A DNA stretch of 64,000 nt from Bog-756 sp963777665 (lineage in GTDB: Bacteria; Actinomycetota; Acidimicrobiia; Acidimicrobiales; RAAP-2): NCBI GenBank assembly GCA_963777665.1, contig CAVZRJ010000005.1, positions 62,001 to 126,000 on the forward strand. Direction: 5' to 3'. Made by a program: the position numbers and the translations under genes. Of the stretch, positions 62,563 through 64,000 are shown in pieces; within the stretch, counting starts at the first letter, position 1; every line of letters starts with the position of its first letter. A model generated the notes under the pieces. The model saw only the letters and a program-made list of their open reading frames with translations. It had not been told where the DNA came from and did not search any database.

Positions 62563-64000
62563 TCAGCCGATGTTGCGTTCCCGGTCCGCCCAGTAGGGGG
62601 CCCGGAGATCACGCTTGAGCACCTTTCCCGACGGGGTGCGCGGCAGCTCGTCGCAAAAGTCGATCGAGGTCGGGCACTTGTAGTGGGCCAGCCTCTCGCG
62701 GGCGGCAGCGAGGATGTCGGCGGTGAGCGCTTCGTCGTCGGGTGACGACCCCGCCGCCCGGACGACGATCGCCTTCACCGTCTCGCCCCAGCGGTCGTCG
62801 GGCACACCGATGACCGCGGCGTCCGCGACCGCCGGATGGGCGAGCAGGGCGTTCTCGACCTCGGCCGGGAACACGTTCTCTCCCCCGGACACGATCATGT
62901 CCTTGATCCGGTCGTGCAGGAAGAGGTACCCGTCCTCGTCGAGCCATCCGGCGTCACCGGTGTGGAACCACCCGTCCCCGGAGAGGACCGCGCCGGTCTC
63001 GTCCGGTTTGCCCCAGTAGCCGAGCATGTTCTGTGAGGAGCGGGTCACTACTTCGCCGACCGTCCCAACCGGAAGCTCCTCGCCGCTGGCCGGGTCCACG
63101 ATCCGCAGTTCGACGTGATCGAAGGGCCGGCCCGCCGAGCGCAGGAGGTGTGCCCTCGGGCCGTCGGGGTCGTGGTCTCCGGACTCGAGCGCGGTGATCG
63201 CCCCTGTGGTCTCGGTCAGGCCGTAGACCTGGACGAACTGACAGTCCAGCGCCCGCATCGAGCGCACGAGGACGTCCTCGCTGATCGGCGAGGCGCCGTA
63301 GAACACGGTGCGCAGCGATCCGACGTCGGTGGTTGCCAGCTCCTTGGTGGCCAGCAGGAACATCAGGACCGCGGGCACGACGAAGGTCTCGGTGATGCGG
63401 TGCTCTTCGATGACCCGCAGGATGGCGGCGGGGTCCAGATCTCGCACGACGACCGAGTGCCCCCCTCGGGACATCCCCGAGAGTGCCCATCCGGTCCCCC
63501 CGATGTGGAACAGCGGCATGGCCACCATCGACACGGTGTCCTCGCCGATGTGGAAGACCTCGCTGGCCTTGGCCAGGATCGTCGCGAGGTTGTCGCCCGA
63601 GATCATCACGCCCTTGGGCAGCCCGGTGGTCCCCGACGTGTAGAGCTGGGTCACCACGTCCGCCGGTGCGGGCTCGAACCCGGGATCGATGGGGTTCGGC
63701 TGCGCCGTGCTGTCCACCCAGTCGGCGAAGTCGTCGAGCTGGACCCAGTGACGGACGGTGGTCACCAGCGGAGCCATCTCCTTGACCGCGGCGGAGTAGT
63801 CGCCACCGTGGAAGAGCAGCGTCGCACCGGCGTCCTCGAGGACCGCGGCCATCTCGGCCGGGGCGAGGCGCCAGTTGACGGCCACGCTGACCGCTCCCAT
63901 CAGGGCGCAGCCGAACAGGACCTCGAAGTACTCGATGCAGTTGCGGTCGAGGAAGGCCACCCGATCACCGGGCTCGACCCCGGTGTTCGCCAGTGCGCTC
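62563..64000 (-). CDS. AMP-dependent acyl-CoA synthetase (5' end beyond window)
   Basis: At least 479 residues of an ANL-superfamily ligase. The P-loop is QLYTSGTTGLPKGVM. Other motifs are QVYGLTETTGAI, HTGDAGWLDEDGYLFLHDR and IKDMIVSGGENVFPAEVENA, and the catalytic Lys lies in RTPSGKVLKRDLR. It activates a carboxylic acid to the acyl-AMP and then acyl-CoA. The open frame continues to the window edge (ANTGVEPGDRVAFLDRN), so the start lies outside. It is convergent with xseB. Confidence 0.93.
   Translation of the reverse strand, partial: SALANTGVEPGDRVAFLDRNCIEYFEVLFGCALMGAVSVAVNWRLAPAEMAAVLEDAGATLLFHGGDYSAAVKEMAPLVTTVRHWVQLDDFADWVDSTAQPNPIDPGFEPAPADVVTQLYTSGTTGLPKGVMISGDNLATILAKASEVFHIGEDTVSMVAMPLFHIGGTGWALSGMSRGGHSVVVRDLDPAAILRVIEEHRITETFVVPAVLMFLLATKELATTDVGSLRTVFYGASPISEDVLVRSMRALDCQFVQVYGLTETTGAITALESGDHDPDGPRAHLLRSAGRPFDHVELRIVDPASGEELPVGTVGEVVTRSSQNMLGYWGKPDETGAVLSGDGWFHTGDAGWLDEDGYLFLHDRIKDMIVSGGENVFPAEVENALLAHPAVADAAVIGVPDDRWGETVKAIVVRAAGSSPDDEALTADILAAARERLAHYKCPTSIDFCDELPRTPSGKVLKRDLRAPYWADRERNIG

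Overview
The window is GC-rich DNA from an actinobacterium. A WhiB regulator, many GTG starts, AGGAGG-type ribosome binding sites, tandem universal stress proteins and DUF2510/DUF4328 and DUF4012 proteins support this. The style resembles Acidimicrobiia, but that placement is an inference. No tRNA, rRNA, CRISPR array or phage module was seen. The one structured RNA is RNase P RNA (rnpB, minus strand, 60288-60695).

Region 1 (1-25.5 kb) is an exopolysaccharide or cell-surface glycan locus. It holds a DUF4012 protein, two hexapeptide acetyltransferases, a methyltransferase, six genes with glycosyltransferase domains (one a GT2-GT4 fusion), a Wzc/CpsD-like tyrosine autokinase, an O-antigen-ligase-like polymerase, a WcaJ-type priming sugar-phosphate transferase and two membrane proteins sharing a GYIGxDRRR motif. 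A low-molecular-weight tyrosine phosphatase lies just beyond, a plausible partner of the kinase. Embedded at 15.9-22.2 kb is a tightly overlapping six-gene cassette: AcpS-type phosphopantetheinyl transferase, carrier protein, acyl-CoA-dehydrogenase-like flavoprotein, aaRS-like amino acid:[carrier protein] ligase, DUF1839 protein and a GH2 glycosidase. This is the best candidate for an undescribed system. I propose that an amino acid is loaded on the carrier, oxidised there, and transferred onto a glycan or glycoside.

Region 2 (25.5-38.8 kb) is mostly housekeeping and stress: SDR epimerase, WhiB, Nudix hydrolase, zinc-ribbon coiled coil, histidine phosphatase, TetR regulator, zinc alcohol dehydrogenase, an FtsX-like permease with an ABC ATPase fused to a cyclic-nucleotide-binding domain, three universal stress proteins, a COG4705 membrane protein (frameshifted), a lipoprotein, a hotdog thioesterase and a zincin.

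Region 3 (38.8-52.1 kb) is accessory and rich in secreted proteins: beta-helix protein, DUF2510/DUF4328 protein, Tat-type esterase, type II lumazine synthase behind a promoter with an 18-bp operator, secretory lipase with an in-frame stop, TetR/SDR pair, MFS transporter, phosphoesterase and two repetitive secreted proteins.

Region 4 (52.2-60 kb) is an insertion-sequence graveyard. It has fragments of IS3, IS30 and IS21 elements, one complete IS3 element with inverted repeats, two or three secreted-protein genes, and an IS1634-type element (with DUF6788) that has two frameshifts and appears to have cut a class III cyclase gene after its eleventh codon. Region 5 (60.3-64 kb) returns to core genes: rnpB, xseA, xseB and an acyl-CoA ligase cut by the window edge.

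About a dozen genes carry single-base frame changes, several of them at or beside G or C runs. Sequencing or assembly indels are the simplest explanation for most, so I describe those genes as single units and give each break point.
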